Shown piece after piece: positions 23,201 to 35,754 of a DNA stretch of 64,000 nucleotides (position 1 is the stretch's first letter; every line of letters begins with the position of its first letter). A program made the position numbers and the translations under genes. Origin of the DNA: Osmia lignaria lignaria (Eukaryota; Arthropoda; Insecta; Hymenoptera; Megachilidae); contig NW_027478168.1 in the NCBI RefSeq assembly GCF_051020975.1, positions 6,634,001 to 6,698,000 of the forward strand, written 5' to 3'. The notes beneath the pieces were generated by a model. It ran no database searches and was not told where the DNA came from. It worked only from the letters and a program-made list of their open reading frames with translations.

Positions 23201-25223
23201 TTGCAGATTTATCTCAAGGGAAGGGGCCTGACGGACATATTTCGAGATATTTCTTCTTCTTGTTGTTCTTCTTCTGCACAGCAAAGCTGGAAGTGGCATT
23301 TGCAGCTAGCAATAGTGCAGAGTTATCTCAAAGAAAGGGGCCACGGTGTTTCTGTATCTCTATTATGTTGGTGCGGCTTCGGAACTTTTAAATATCTTGA
23401 TATATCTCGAGAACTACGCATCTGATCAAAAAATATCATAGAACATAAAAAGTAGGAAACTGAATTCTGTACAAAAAATGTCTCTTAACATTTTGCCATA
23501 GCTCGCTTCGTTTCCGAGATATTTGAAGATTTATCTCGAGGGAAGGGGCCTGACGGACATATTTCGAGATATTTCTTCTTCTTGTTGTTCTTCTTCTGCA
23601 CAGCTAAGCTGGAAGTGGCATTTGCGGCTCGCACTAGTGCAGAGTTATCTCAAAGAAAGGGGCCACGGTGATTCTGTATCTCTATTATGTTGGTGCGGCT
23701 TCGGAACTTTTAAATATCTCGATATATCTCGAAAACTACGCTTCTGATCAAAAAATATCATAGAACATAAAAAGTAGGAAACTTAATTCTCTACAAAAAA
23801 GGTCTCTTAACATTTTGCCATAGCTCGCTTCGTTTCCGAGATATTTGCAGATTTATCTCAAGGGAAGGGGCCTGACGGACATATTTCGAGATATTTCTTC
23901 TTGTTGTTCTTCTTCTGCACAGCTAAGCTGGAAGTGGCATTTGCGGCTCGCACTAGTGCAGAGTTATCTCAAAGAAAGGGGCCACGGTGTTTCTGTATCT
24001 CTATTATGTTGGTGCGGCTTCGGAACTTTTAAATATCTCGATATATCTCGAAAACTACGCTTCTGATCAAAAAATATCATAGAACATAAATTGTAGGAAA
24101 CATAATTCTCTACAAAAAACGTCTCTTAACATTTTGCCATAGCTCGCTTCGTTTCCGAGATATTTGCAGATTCATCTCAAAGTAACGGGCCTGACGGACA
24201 TATTTCGAGATATTTCTTCTTCTTGTTGTTCTTCTTCTGCACAGCTAAGCTGGAAGTGGCATTTGCGGCTCGCAATAGCGCAGAGTTATCTCAAAGAAAG
24301 GGGCCACGGTGTTTCTGTATCTCTATTATGTTGGTGCGGCTTCGGAACTTTTAAATATCTTGATATATCTCGAGAACTACGCATCTGATCAAAAAATATC
24401 ATGGAACATAAAAAGTAGGAAACTTAATTCTCTACAAAAAAGGTCTCTTAACATTTTGCCATAGCTCGCTTCGTTTCCGAGATATTTGCAGATATATCTC
24501 AAGAGAAGGGGCCTGACGGACATATTTCGAGATATTTTTTCTTCTTGTTGTTCTTCTTCTGCACAGCTAAGCTGGAAGTGGCATTTGCAGCTCGCAATCG
24601 TGCAGAGTTATCTCAAAGAAAGGGGCCACGGTGTTTCTGTATCTCTATTATGTTGGTGCGGCTTCGGAACTTTTAAATATCTCGATATATCTCGAAAACT
24701 ACGCTTCTGATCAAAAAATATCATAGAACATAAATTGTAGGAAACATAATTCTCTACAAAAAACATCTCTTAACATTTTGCCATAGCTCGCTTCGTTTCC
24801 GAGATATTTGCAGATTCAGCTCAAAGTAACGGGCCTGACGGACATATTTCGAGATATTTCTTCTTCTTGTTGTTCTTCTTCTGCACAGCTAAACTGGAAG
24901 TGGCATGTCCAGCTCGCAATAGTGCAGAGTTTTCTCAAAGAAAGGGGCCACGGTGTTTCTGAAGCTCTATTATGTTGGTGCGGCTTCGGAACTTTTAAAT
25001 ATCTTGATATATCTCGAGAACTACGCATCTGATCAAAAAATATCATAGAACATAAAAAGTAGAAAACTTAATTCTCTACAAAAAAGGTCTCTTAACATTT
25101 TGCCATAGCTCGCTTCGTTTCCGAGATATTTGCAGATTTATCTCAAGGGAAGGGGCCTGACGGACATATTTCGAGATATTTCTTCTTCTTGTTGTTCTTC
25201 CTCTGCACAGCTAAGCTGGAAGT
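23051..25223 (+). repeat. 2,573-bp HOR, copy 2 (about 2.17 kb retained)
   Basis: This segment carries the same marker monomers at +2,573 bp: 23201, 23523, 23845 (319 bp), 24164, 24486 and 24808, then the first part of 25130. I noticed only two differences from copy 1: G21602 is T24175, and G21866 is A24439. After about 25223 the sequence departs: GCAGCTCGC here against GCAGCTAGC in unit 22557. Confidence 0.88.
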
Positions 25224-25451
25224 GGCATTTGCAGCTCGCAATAGTGCAGAGTTATCTCAAAGAAGGGGGCCACGGTGTTTCTGTATCTCTATTATGTTGG
25301 TGCGGCTTCGGAACTTTTAAATATCTTGATATATCTCGAGAACTACGCATTTGATCAAAAAATATCATAGAACATAAAAAGTAGGAAACTTAATTCTCTA
25401 CAAAAAAGGTCTCTTAACATTTTGCTATAGCTCGCTTCGTTTCCGAGATAT
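25130..25451 (+). repeat. Monomer opening domain C
   Basis: The unit has a Y head, CTTCCTCTG, a B body with AAGAAGGGGG, GCATTTGATC, and the boundary TTTTGCTATAG. These rare variants recur together in unit 28994, 3,864 bp (12 monomers) downstream. Confidence 0.88.
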
Positions 25452-26739
25452 TTGCAGATTTATCTCAAGGGAAGGGGCCTGACGGACATATTTCGAGATA
25501 TTTCTTCTTCTTGTTGTTCTTCTTCTGCACAGCTAAGCTGGAAGTGGCATTTGCGGCTCGCACTAGTGCAGAGTTATCTCAAAGAAAGGGGCCACGGTGT
25601 TTCTGTATCTCTATTATGTTGGTGCGGCTTCGGAACTTTTAAATATCTCGATATATCTCGAAAACTACGCTTCTGATCAAAAAATATCATAGAATATAAA
25701 TTGTAGGAAACATAATTCCCTACAAAAGACGTCTCTTAACATTTTGCCATAGCTCGCTTCGTTTCCGAGATATTTGCAGATTCAGCTCAAAGGAACGGGC
25801 CTGACGGACATATTTCGAGATATTTCTTCTTCTTGTTGTTCTTCCTCTGCACAGCTAAGCTGGAAGTGGCATTTGCAGCTCGCAATAGTGCAGAGTTATC
25901 TCAAAGAGAGGGGCCACGGTGTTTCTGTATCTCTATTATGTTGGTGCGGCTTCGGAACTTTTAAATATCTTGATATATCTCGAGAACTACGCATCTGATC
26001 AAAAAATATCATAGAAGATAAAAAGTAGGAAACTTAATTGTCTACAAAAAAGGTCTCTTAACATTTTGCCATAGCTCGCTTCGTTTCCGAGATATTTGCA
26101 GATTTATCTCAAGGGAAGGGGCCTGACGGATATATTTCGAGATATTTCTTCTTCTTGTTGTTCTTCTTCTGCACAGCTAAGCTGGAAGTGGCATTTGCGG
26201 CTCGCACTAGTGCAGAGTTATCTCAAAGAAGGGGGCCACGGTGTTTCTGTATCTCTATTATGTTGGTGCGGCTTCGGAACTTTTAAATATCTCGATATAT
26301 CTCGAAAACTACGCTTCTGATCAAAAAATATCATAGAACATAAATTGTAGGAAACATAATTCTCTACAAAAGACGTCTCTTAACATTTTGCCATAGCTCG
26401 CTTCGTTTCCGAGATATTTGCAGATTCAGCTCAAAGGAACGGGCCTGACGGACATATTTCGAGATATTTCTTCTTCTTGTTGTTCTTCCTCTGCACAGCT
26501 AAGCTGGAAGTGGCATTTGCAGCTCGCAATAGTGCAGAGTTATCTCAAAGAGAGGGGCCACGGTGTTTCTGTATCTCTATTATGTTGGTGCGGCTTCGGA
26601 ACTTTTAAATATCTTGATATATCTCGAGAACTACGCATCTGATCAAAAAATATCATAGAAGATAAAAAGTAGGAAACTTAATTGTCTACAAAAAAGGTCT
26701 CTTAACATTTTGCCATAGCTCGCTTCGTTTCCGAGATAT
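25452..26739 (+). repeat. 1,288-bp 4-monomer HOR, copy 1
   Basis: Units alternate: 25452 (Y head, A body, tail GAATATAAATTG and ATTCCCTAC), 25774 (Q head, B body, GAAGATAAAAAG, AATTGTCTAC), 26096 (Y head, A body, GACGGATATATT, AAGAAGGGGG) and 26418 (Q head, B body). The A/B dimer of 644 bp is thus nested in a tetramer of 1,288 bp. Confidence 0.92.
26418..26739 (+). repeat. Reference Q-head B-type monomer (322 bp)
   Basis: This copy represents the second main haplotype: Q head, CTTCCTCTG in the pyrimidine tract, B body with AAGAGAGGGG, and a B tail with the local variants GAAGATAAAAAG and AATTGTCTAC. Body variants travel together along about 150 bp: GCAGCTCGCAATAG goes with CTTGATAT, CGAGAAC, GCATCTG and AAAAAG. 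The array is therefore built mainly from two linked haplotypes plus recombinants, not from independent point variants. Compared with 43135-43456, the differences are spread over the whole unit. Confidence 0.9.
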
Positions 26740-28027
26740 TTGCAGATTTATCTCAAGGGAAGGGGCCTGACGGACATATTTCGAGATATTTCTTCTTCTT
26801 GTTGTTCTTCTTCTGCACAGCTAAGCTGGAAGTGGCATTTGCGGCTCGCACTAGTGCAGAGTTATCTCAAAGAAAGGGGCCACGGTGTTTCTGTATCTCT
26901 ATTATGTTGGTGCGGCTTCGGAACTTTTAAATATCTCGATATATCTCGAAAACTACGCTTCTGATCAAAAAATATCATAGAATATAAATTGTAGGAAACA
27001 TAATTCCCTACAAAAGACGTCTCTTAACATTTTGCCATAGCTCGCTTCGTTTCCGAGATATTTGCAGATTCAGCTCAAAGGAACGGGCCTGACGGACATA
27101 TTTCGAGATATTTCTTCTTCTTGTTGTTCTTCCTCTGCACAGCTAAGCTGGAAGTGGCATTTGCAGCTCGCAATAGTGCAGAGTTATCTCAAAGAGAGGG
27201 GCCACGGTGTTTCTGTATCTCTATTATGTTGGTGCGGCTTCGGAACTTTTAAATATCTTGATATATCTCGAGAACTACGCATCTGATCAAAAAATATCAT
27301 AGAAGATAAAAAGTAGGAAACTTAATTGTCTACAAAAAAGGTCTCTTAACATTTTGCCATAGCTCGCTTCGTTTCCGAGATATTTGCAGATTTATCTCAA
27401 GGGAAGGGGCCTGACGGATATATTTCGAGATATTTCTTCTTCTTGTTGTTCTTCTTCTGCACAGCTAAGCTGGAAGTGGCATTTGCGGCTCGCACTAGTG
27501 CAGAGTTATCTCAAAGAAGGGGGCCACGGTGTTTCTGTATCTCTATTATGTTGGTGCGGCTTCGGAACTTTTAAATATCTCGATATATCTCGAAAACTAC
27601 GCTTCTGATCAAAAAATATCATAGAACATAAATTGTAGGAAACATAATTCTCTACAAAAGACGTCTCTTAACATTTTGCCATAGCTCGCTTCGTTTCCGA
27701 GATATTTGCAGATTCAGCTCAAAGGAACGGGCCTGACGGACATATTTCGAGATATTTCTTCTTCTTGTTGTTCTTCCTCTGCACAGCTAAGCTGGAAGTG
27801 GCATTTGCAGCTCGCAATAGTGCAGAGTTATCTCAAAGAGAGGGGCCACGGTGTTTCTGTATCTCTATTATGTTGGTGCGGCTTCGGAACTTTTAAATAT
27901 CTTGATATATCTCGAGAACTACGCATCTGATCAAAAAATATCATAGAAGATAAAAAGTAGGAAACTTAATTGTCTACAAAAAAGGTCTCTTAACATTTTG
28001 CCATAGCTCGCTTCGTTTCCGAGATAT
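26740..28027 (+). repeat. 1,288-bp 4-monomer HOR, copy 2
   Basis: Units 26740, 27062, 27384 and 27706 repeat the variants of copy 1 at +1,288 bp: GAATATAAATTG and ATTCCCTAC after 26740, and GACGGATATATT with AAGAAGGGGG in 27384. I noticed no difference from copy 1 by eye. Confidence 0.92.
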
Positions 28028-28349
28028 TTGCAGATTTATCTCAAGGGAAGGGGCCTGACGGACATATTTCGAGATATTTCTTCTTCTTGTTGTTCTTCTT
28101 CTGCACAGCTAAGCTGGAAGTGGCATTTGCGGCTCGCACTAGTGCAGAGTTATCTCAAAGAAGGGGGCCACGGTGTTTCTGTATCTCTATTATGTTGGTG
28201 CGGCTTCGGAACTTTTAAATATCTCGATATATCTCGAAAACTACGCTTCTGATCAAAAAATATCATAGAACATAAATTGTAGGAAACATAATTCTCTACA
28301 AAAGACGTCTCTTAACATTTTGCCATAGCTCGCTTCGTTTCCGAGATAT
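28028..28349 (+). repeat. Further A-type monomer of the dimer array
   Basis: The unit has a Y head and A body with AAGAAGGGGG, as 26096 and 27384, but it keeps GACGGACATATT. It continues the A/B alternation for half a dimer before domain D variants appear. Confidence 0.88.
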
Positions 28350-28993
28350 TTGCAGATTCAGCTCAAAGGAACGGGCCTGACGGACATATTTCGAGATATT
28401 TCTTCTTCTTGTTGTTCTTCCTCTGCACAGCTAAGCTGGAAGTGGCATTTGCAGCTCGCAATAGTGCAGAGTTATCTCAAAGAAAGGGGCCAGGGTGTTT
28501 CTGTATCTCTATTATGTTGGTGCAGCTTCGGAACTTTTAAATATCTTGATATATCTCGAGAACTACGCATCTGATCAAAAAATATCATAGAAGATAAAAA
28601 GTAGGAAACTTAATTCTCTACAAAAAAGGTCTCTTAACATTTTGCCATAGCTCGCTTCGTTTCCGAGATATTTGCAGATTCAGCTCAAAGGAACGGGCCT
28701 GACGGACATATTTCGAGATATTTCTTCTTCTTGTTGTTCTTCCTCTGCACAGCTAAGCTGGAAGTGGCATTTGCGGCTCGCACTAGTGCAGGGTTATCTC
28801 AAAGAAAGGGGCCACGGTGTTTCTGTATCTCTATTATGTTGGTGCGGATTCGGAACTTTTAAATATCTTGATATATCTCGAGAACTACGCATCTGATCAA
28901 AAAATATCATAGGACATAAAAAGGAGGAAACTTAATTCTCTACAAAAAAGGTCTCTTAACATTTTGCCATAGCTCGCTTCGTTTCCGAGATAT
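28350..28993 (+). repeat. Domain D two-monomer block, copy 1
   Basis: Unit 28350 (Q head, B body) has GGGGCCAGGGTG and GTGCAGCTTCGG. Unit 28672 (Q head, A then B body) has GTGCAGGGTTATC, GTGCGGATTCGG, ATAGGACATAAAAAGGAGG. The 3' half of 28350 and all of 28672 recur at +2,898 bp (9 monomers) in 31248-31891. Confidence 0.88.
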
Positions 28994-29959
28994 TTGCAGA
29001 TTTATCTCAAGGGAAGGGGCCTGACGGACATATTTCGAGATATTTCTTCTTCTTGTTGTTCTTCCTCTGCACAGCTAAGCTGGAAGTGGCATTTGCAGCT
29101 CGCAATAGTGCAGAGTTATCTCAAAGAAGGGGGCCACGGTGTTTCTGTATCTCTATTATGTTGGTGCGGCTTCGGAACTTTTAAATATCTTGATATATCT
29201 CGAGAACTACGCATTTGATCAAAAAATATCATAGAACATAAAAAGTAGGAAACTTAATTCTCTACAAAAAAGGTCTCTTAACATTTTGCTATAGCTCGCT
29301 TCGTTTCCGAGATATTTGCAGATTTATCTCAAGGGAAGGGGCCTGACGGACATATTTCGAGATATTTCTTCTTCTTGTTGTTCTTCTTCTGCACAGCTAA
29401 GCTGGAAGTGGCATTTGCGGCTCGCACTAGTGCAGAGTTATCTCAAAGAAAGGGGCCACGGTGTTTCTGTATCTCTATTATGTTGGTGCGGCTTCGGAAC
29501 TTTTAAATATCTCGATATATCTCGAAAACTACGCTTCTGATCAAAAAATATCATAGAATATAAATTGTAGGAAACATAATTCCCTACAAAAGACGTCTCT
29601 TAACATTTTGCCATAGCTCGCTTCGTTTCCGAGATATTTGCAGATTCAGCTCAAAGGAACGGGCCTGACGGACATATTTCGAGATATTTCTTCTTCTTGT
29701 TGTTCTTCCTCTGCACAGCTAAGCTGGAAGTGGCATTTGCAGCTCGCAATAGTGCAGAGTTATCTCAAAGAGAGGGGCCACGGTGTTTCTGTATCTCTAT
29801 TATGTTGGTGCGGCTTCGGAACTTTTAAATATCTTGATATATCTCGAGAACTACGCATCTGATCAAAAAATGTCATAGAAGATAAAAAGTAGGAAACTTA
29901 ATTGTCTACAAAAAAGGTCTCTTAACATTTTGCCATAGCTCGCTTCGTTTCCGAGATAT
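28994..29959 (+). repeat. Three-monomer copy of 25130-26095
   Basis: Units 28994 (AAGAAGGGGG, GCATTTGATC, TTTTGCTATAG), 29316 (GAATATAAATTG, ATTCCCTAC) and 29638 (Q head, GAAGATAAAAAG) reproduce 25130, 25452 and 25774 at +3,864 bp (12 x 322). Unit 29638 has one private change, AAAAAATGTCATAG at 29872. Confidence 0.9.
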
Positions 29960-32213
29960 TTGCAGATTCAGCTCAAAGGAACGGGCCTGACGGACATATT
30001 TCGAGATATTTCTTCTTCTTGTTGTTCTTCCTCTGCACAGCTAAGCTGGAAGTGGCATTTGCAGCTCGCAATAGTGCAGAGTTATCTCAAAGAGAGGGGC
30101 CACGGTGTTTCTGTATCTCTATTATGTTGGTGCGGCTTCGGAACTTTTAAATATCTTGATATATCTCGAGAACTACGCATCTGATCAAAAAATATCATAG
30201 AAGATAAAAAGTAGGAAACTTAATTCTCTACAAAAAAGGTCTCTTAACATTTTGCCATAGCTCGCTTCGTTTCCGAGATATTTGCAGATATATCTCAAGG
30301 GAAGGGGCCTGACGGACATATTTCGAGATATTTCTTCTTCTTATTGTTCTTCTTCTGCACAGCTAAGCTGGAAGTGGCATTTGCGGCTCGCACTGGTGCA
30401 GAGTTATCTCAAAGAAAGGGGCCACGGTGTTTCTGTATCTCTATTATGTTGGTGCGGCTTCGGAACTTTTAAATATCTCGATATATCTCGAAAACTACGC
30501 TTCTGATCAAAAAATATCATAGAACATAAATTGTAGGAAACTTAATTCTCTACAAAAAAGGTCTCTTAACATTTTGCCATAGCTCGCTTCGTTTCCGAGA
30601 TATTTGCAGATTTATCTCAAGGGAAGGGGCCTGACGGACATATTTCGAGATATTTCTTCTTCTTGTTGTTCTTCTTCTGCACAGCTAAGCTGGAAGTGGC
30701 ATTTGCGGCTCGCACTAGTGCAGAGTTATCTCAAAGAAAGGGGCCACGGTGTTTCTGTATCTCTATTATGTTGGTGCGGCTTCGGAACTTTTAAATATCT
30801 CGATATATCTCGAAAACTACGCTTCTGATCAAAAAATATCATAGAACATAAATTGTAGGAAACATAATTCTCTACAAAAGACGTCTCTTAACATTTTGCC
30901 ATAGCTCGGTTCGTTTCCGAGATATTTGCAGATTCAGCTCAAAGGAACGGGCCTGACGGACATATTTCGAGATATTTCTTCTTCTTGTTGTTCTTCCTCT
31001 GCACAGCTAAGCTGGAAGTGGCATTTGCGGCTCGCACTAGTGCAGAGTTATCTCAAAGAAAGGGGCCACGGTGTTTCTGTATCTCTATTATGTTGGTGCG
31101 GCTTCGGAACTTTTAAATATCTTGATATATCTCGAGAACTACGCATCTGATCAAAAAATATCATACTACATCAAAAGTAGGAAACTTAATTCTCTACAAG
31201 AAAGGTCTCTAAACATTTTGCCATAGCTCGCTTCGTTTCCGAGATATTTGCAGATTTATCTCAAGGGAAGGGGCCTGACGGACATATTTCGAGATATTTC
31301 TTCTTCTTGTTGTTCTTCTTCTGCACAGCTAAGCTGGAAGTGGCATTTGCGGCTCGCACTAGTGCAGAGTTATCTCAAAGATAGGGGCCACGGTGTTTCT
31401 GTATCTCTATTATGTTGGTGCAGCTTCGGAACTTTTAAATATCTTGATATATCTCGAGAACTACGCATCTGATCAAAAAATATCATAGAAGATAAAAAGT
31501 AGGAAACTTAATTCTCTACAAAAAAGGTCTCTTAACATTTTGCCATAGCTCGCTTCGTTTCCGAGATATTTGCAGATTCAGCTCAAAGGAACGGGCCTGA
31601 CGGACATATTTCGAGATATTTCTTCTTCTTGTTGTTCTTCCTCTGCACAGCTAAGCTGGAAGTGGCATTTGCGGCTCGCACTAGTGCAGGGTTATCTCAA
31701 AGAAAGGGGCCACGGTGTTTCTGTATCTCTATTATGTTGGTGCGGATTCGGAACTTTTAAATATCTTGATATATCTCGAGAACTACGCATCTGATCAAAA
31801 AATATCATAGGACATAAAAAGGAGGAAACTTAATTCTCTACAAAAAAGGTCTCTTAACATTTTGCCATAGCTCGCTTCGTTTCCGAGATATTTGCAGATT
31901 TATCTCAAGGGAAGGGGCCTGACGGACATATTTCGAGATATTTCTTCTTCTTGTTGTTCTTCTTCTGCACAGCTAAGCTGGAAGTGGCATTTGCGGCTCG
32001 CACTGGTGCAGAGTTATCTCAAAGAAAGGGGCCACGGTGTTTCTGTATCTCTATTATGTTGGTGCGGCTTCGGAACTTTTAAATATCTCGATATATCTCG
32101 AAAACTACGCTTCTGATCAAAAAATATCATAGAACATAGATTGTAGGAAACATAATTCTCTACAAAAAAGGTCTCTTAACATTTTGCCATAGCTCGCTTC
32201 GTTTCCGAGATAT
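29960..32213 (+). repeat. 7-monomer HOR of domain D, copy 1 (2,254 bp)
   Basis: Units are 29960 (Q head, B body), 30282 (TCTTATTGTTC, GCACTGGTGC), 30604, 30926 (preceded by AGCTCGGTTCG; tail ATACTACATCAAAAG, then ACAAGAAAGG and TCTAAACATT), 31248 (AAGATAGGGG, GTGCAGC), 31570 (GCAGGGTTATC, GCGGATTCGG, AAAGGAGG) and 31892 (GCACTGGTGC). Unit 30926 is the first in the window with the CTACATC tail. Confidence 0.85.
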
Positions 32214-34466
32214 TTGCAGATTCAGCTCAAAGGAACGGGCCTGACGGACATATTTCGAGATATTTCTTCTTCTTGTTGTTCTTCCTCTGCACAGCTAAGC
32301 TGGAAGTGGCATTTGCAGCTCGCAATAGTGCAGAGTTATCTCAAAGAGAGGGGCCACGGTGTTTCTGTATCTCTATTATGTTGGTGCGGCTTCGGAACTT
32401 TTAAATATCTTGATATATCTCGAGAACTACGCATCTGATCAAAAAATATCATAGAAGATAAAAAGTAGGAAACTTAATTCTCTACAAAAAAGGTCTCTTA
32501 ACATTTTGCCATAGCTCGCTTCGTTTCCGAGATATTTGCAGATATATCTCAAGGGAAGGGGCCTGACGGACATATTTCGAGATATTTCTTCTTCTTATTG
32601 TTCTTCTTCTGCACAGCTAAGCTGGAAGTGGCATTTGCGGCTCGCACTGGTGCAGAGTTATCTCAAAGAAAGGGGCCACGGTGTTTCTGTATCTCTATTA
32701 TGTTGGTGCGGCTTCGGAACTTTTAAATATCTCGATATATCTCGAAAACTACGCTTCTGATCAAAAAATATCATAGAACATAAATTGTAGGAAACATAAT
32801 TCTCTACAAAAGACGTCTCTTAACATTTTGCCATAGCTCGCTTCGTTTCCGAGATATTTGCAGATTCAGCTCAAAGGAACGGGCCTGACGGACATATTTC
32901 GAGATATTTCTTCTTCTTGTTGTTCTTCCTCTGCACAGCAAGCTGGAAGTGGCATTTGCAGCTCGCAATAGTGCAGAGTTATCTCAAAGAAAGGGGCCAC
33001 GGTGTTTCTGTATCTCTATTATGTTGATGCGGCTTCGGAACTTTTAAATATCTTGATATATCTCGAGAACTACGCATCTGATCAAAAAATATCATAGGAC
33101 ATAAAAAGTAGGAAACTTAATTCTCTACAAAAAAGGTCTCTTAACATTTTGCCATAGCTCGCTTCGTTTCCGAGATATTTGCAGATTTATCTCAAGGGAA
33201 GGGGCCTGACGGACATATTTCGAGATATTTCTTCTTCTTGTTGTTCTTCTTCTGCACAGCTAAGCTGGAAGTGGCATTTGCGGCTCGCACTAGTGCAGAG
33301 TTATCTCAAAGAAAGGGGCCACGGTGTTTCTGTATCTCTATTATGTTGGTGCGGCTTCGGAACTTTTAAATATCTTGATATATCTCGAGAACTACGCATC
33401 TGATCAAAAAATATCATACTACATCAAAAGTAGGAAACTTAATTCTCTACAAGAAAGGTCTCTAAACATTTTGCCATACCTCGCTTCGTTTCCGAGATAT
33501 TTGCAGATTTATCTCAAGGGAAGGGGCCTGACGGACATATTTCGAGATATTTCTTCTTCTTGTTGTTCTTCTTCTGCACAGCTAAGCTGGAAGTGGCATT
33601 TGCAGCTCGCAATAGTGCAGAGTTATCTCAAAGAGAGGGGCCACGGTGTTTCTGTATCTCTATTATGTTGGTGCGGCTTCGGAACTTTTAAATATCTTGA
33701 TATATCTCGAGAACTACGCATCTGATCAAAAAATATCATAGAAGATAAAAAGTAGGAAACTTAATTCTCTACAAAAAAGGTCTCTTAACATTTTGCCATA
33801 GCTCGCTTCGTTTCCGAGATATTTGCAGATTCAGCTCAAAGGAACGGGCCTGACGGACATATTTCGAGATATTTCTTCTTCTTGTTGTTCTTCCTCTGCA
33901 CAGCTATGCTGGAAGTGGCATTTGCGGCTCGCACTAGTGCAGAGTTATCTCAAAGAAAGGGGCCACGGTGTTTCTGTATCTCTATTATGTTGGTGCGGAT
34001 TCGGAACTTTTAAATATCTTGATATATCTCGAGAACTACGCATCTGATCAAAAAATATCATAGGACATAAAAAGGAGGAAACTTAATTCTCTACAAAAAA
34101 GGTCTCTTAACATTTTGCCATAGCTCGCTTCGTTTCCGAGATATTTGCAGATTTATCTCAACGGAAGGGGCCTGACGGACATATTTCGAGATATTTCTTC
34201 TTCTTGTTGTTCTTCTTCTGCACAGCTAAGCTGGAAGTGGCATTTGCGGCTCGCACTGGTGCAGAGTTATCTCAAAGAAAGGGGCCAGGGTGTTTCTGTA
34301 TCTCTATTATGTTGGTGCGGCTTCGGAACTTTTAAATATCTCGATATATCTCGAAAACTACGCTTCTGATCAAAAAATATCATAGAACATAAATTGTAGG
34401 AAACATAATTCTCTACAAAAAAGGTCTCTTAACATTTTGCCATAGCTCGCTTCGTTTCCGAGATAT
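32214..34466 (+). repeat. 7-monomer HOR of domain D, copy 2 (2,253 bp)
   Basis: Units 32214, 32536 (TCTTATTGTTC, GCACTGGTGC), 32858 (1-bp deletion), 33179 (CTACATC tail), 33501 (preceded by CCATACCTCGC), 33823 (GCTATGCTGG, GCGGATTCGG, AAAGGAGG) and 34145 (CTCAACGGAAGG, GCACTGGTGC, CCAGGGTG) match copy 1 in register. Individual units differ, notably 30604 against 32858 and 31248 against 33501, so conversion or further exchange followed the duplication. Confidence 0.8.
32858..33178 (+). repeat. Monomer with 1-bp deletion (321 bp)
   Basis: The copy has a Q head and B body. CACAGCTAAGCTGG has lost one T to read CACAGCAAGCTGG at about 32937-32940, which breaks the open frame. It also has the private change ATGTTGATGCGG. 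Confidence 0.9.
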
Positions 34467-35110
34467 TTGCAGATTCAGCTCAAAGGAACGGGCCTGACGG
34501 ACATATTTCGAGATATTTCTTCTTCTTGTTGTTCTTCCTCTGCACAGCTAAGCTGGAAGTGGCATTTGCAGCTCGCAATAGTGCAGAGTTATCTCAAAGA
34601 GAGGGGCCACGGTGTTTCTGTATCTCTATTATGTTGGTGCGGCTTCGGAACTTTTAAATATCTTGATATATCTCGAGAACTACGCATCTGATCAAAAAAT
34701 ATCATACTACATCAAAAGTAGGAAACTTAATTCTCTACAAGAAAGGTCTCTAAACATTTTGCCATAGCTCGCTTCGTTTCCGAGATATTTGCAGATTTAT
34801 CTCAAGGGAAGGGGCCTGACGGACATATTTCGAGATATTTCTTCTTCTTGTTGTTCTTCTTCTGCACAGCTAAGCTGGAAGTGGCATTTGCGGCTCGCAC
34901 TAGTGCAGAGTTATCTCAAAGAAAGGGGCCACGGTGTTTCTGTATCTCTATTATGTTGGTGCGGCTTCGGAACTTTTAAATATCTCGATATATCTCGAAA
35001 ACTACGCTTCTGATCAAAAAATATCATAGAACATAAATTGTAGGAAACATAATTCTCTACAAAAGACGTCTCTTAACATTTTGCCATAGCTCGCTTCGTT
35101 TCCGTGATAT
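34467..35110 (+). repeat. Start of a third domain D register (2 units)
   Basis: Unit 34467 (Q head, B body, AAGAGAGGGG) aligns with 29960 and 32214 but ends with the CTACATC tail. Unit 34789 follows it with a Y head and A body. Unit 34789 also matches 37687 at +2,898 bp. Confidence 0.8.
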
Positions 35111-35754
35111 TTGCAGATTCAGCTCAAAGGAACGGGCCTGACGGACATATTTCGAGATATTTCTTCTTCTTGTTGTTCTTCCTTTGCACAGCTAAGCTGG
35201 AAGTGGCATTTGCAGCTCGCAATAGTGCAGAGTTATCTCAAAGAAAGGGGCCACGGTGTTTCTGTATCTCTATTATGTTGGTGCGGCTTCGGAACTTTTA
35301 AATATCTTGATATATCTCGAGAACTACGCATCTGATCAAAAAATATCATAGAACATAAAAAGTAGGAAACTTAATTCTCTACAAAAAAGGTCTCTTAACA
35401 TTTTGCCATAGCTCTCTTCGTTTCCGAGATATTTGCAGATTTATCTCAAGGGAAGGGGCCTGACGGATATATTTCGAGATATTTCTTCTTCTTGTTGTTC
35501 TTCTTTTGCACAGCTAAACTGGAAGTGGCATTTCCAGCCCGCAATAGTGCAGAGTTATCTCAAAGAGAGGGGCCACGGTGTTTCTGTATCTCTATTATGT
35601 TGGTGCGGCTTCGGAACTTTTAAATATCTTGATATATCTCGAGAACTACGCATCTGATCAAAAAATATCATAGGACATAAAAAGTAGGAAACTTAATTCT
35701 CTACAAAAAAGGTCTCTTAACATTTTGCCATACCTCGCTTCGTTTCCGAGATAT
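35111..35754 (+). repeat. Domain E opening monomers
   Basis: Unit 35111 is preceded by TTTCCGTGATATT and has CTTTGCAC. Unit 35433 is preceded by AGCTCTCTTCG and has GACGGATATATT, AAACTGG and TTTCCAGCCCGC. The CCGTGATATT mark recurs before 38009 (+2,898 bp). The CAGCCCGC mark recurs in 38651, 40881 and 43779, so 35433 is an outlying relative of domain F. Confidence 0.85.

Noticed and set aside
33324..33725. 133-codon open frame, the longest in the window
   Set aside because: It crosses a monomer boundary only because the CTACATC tail and CCATACCTCGC variants remove the usual stops. Its first part is another frame of the satellite and its second part is the common 74-codon frame. It has no ATG start and no gene signal.
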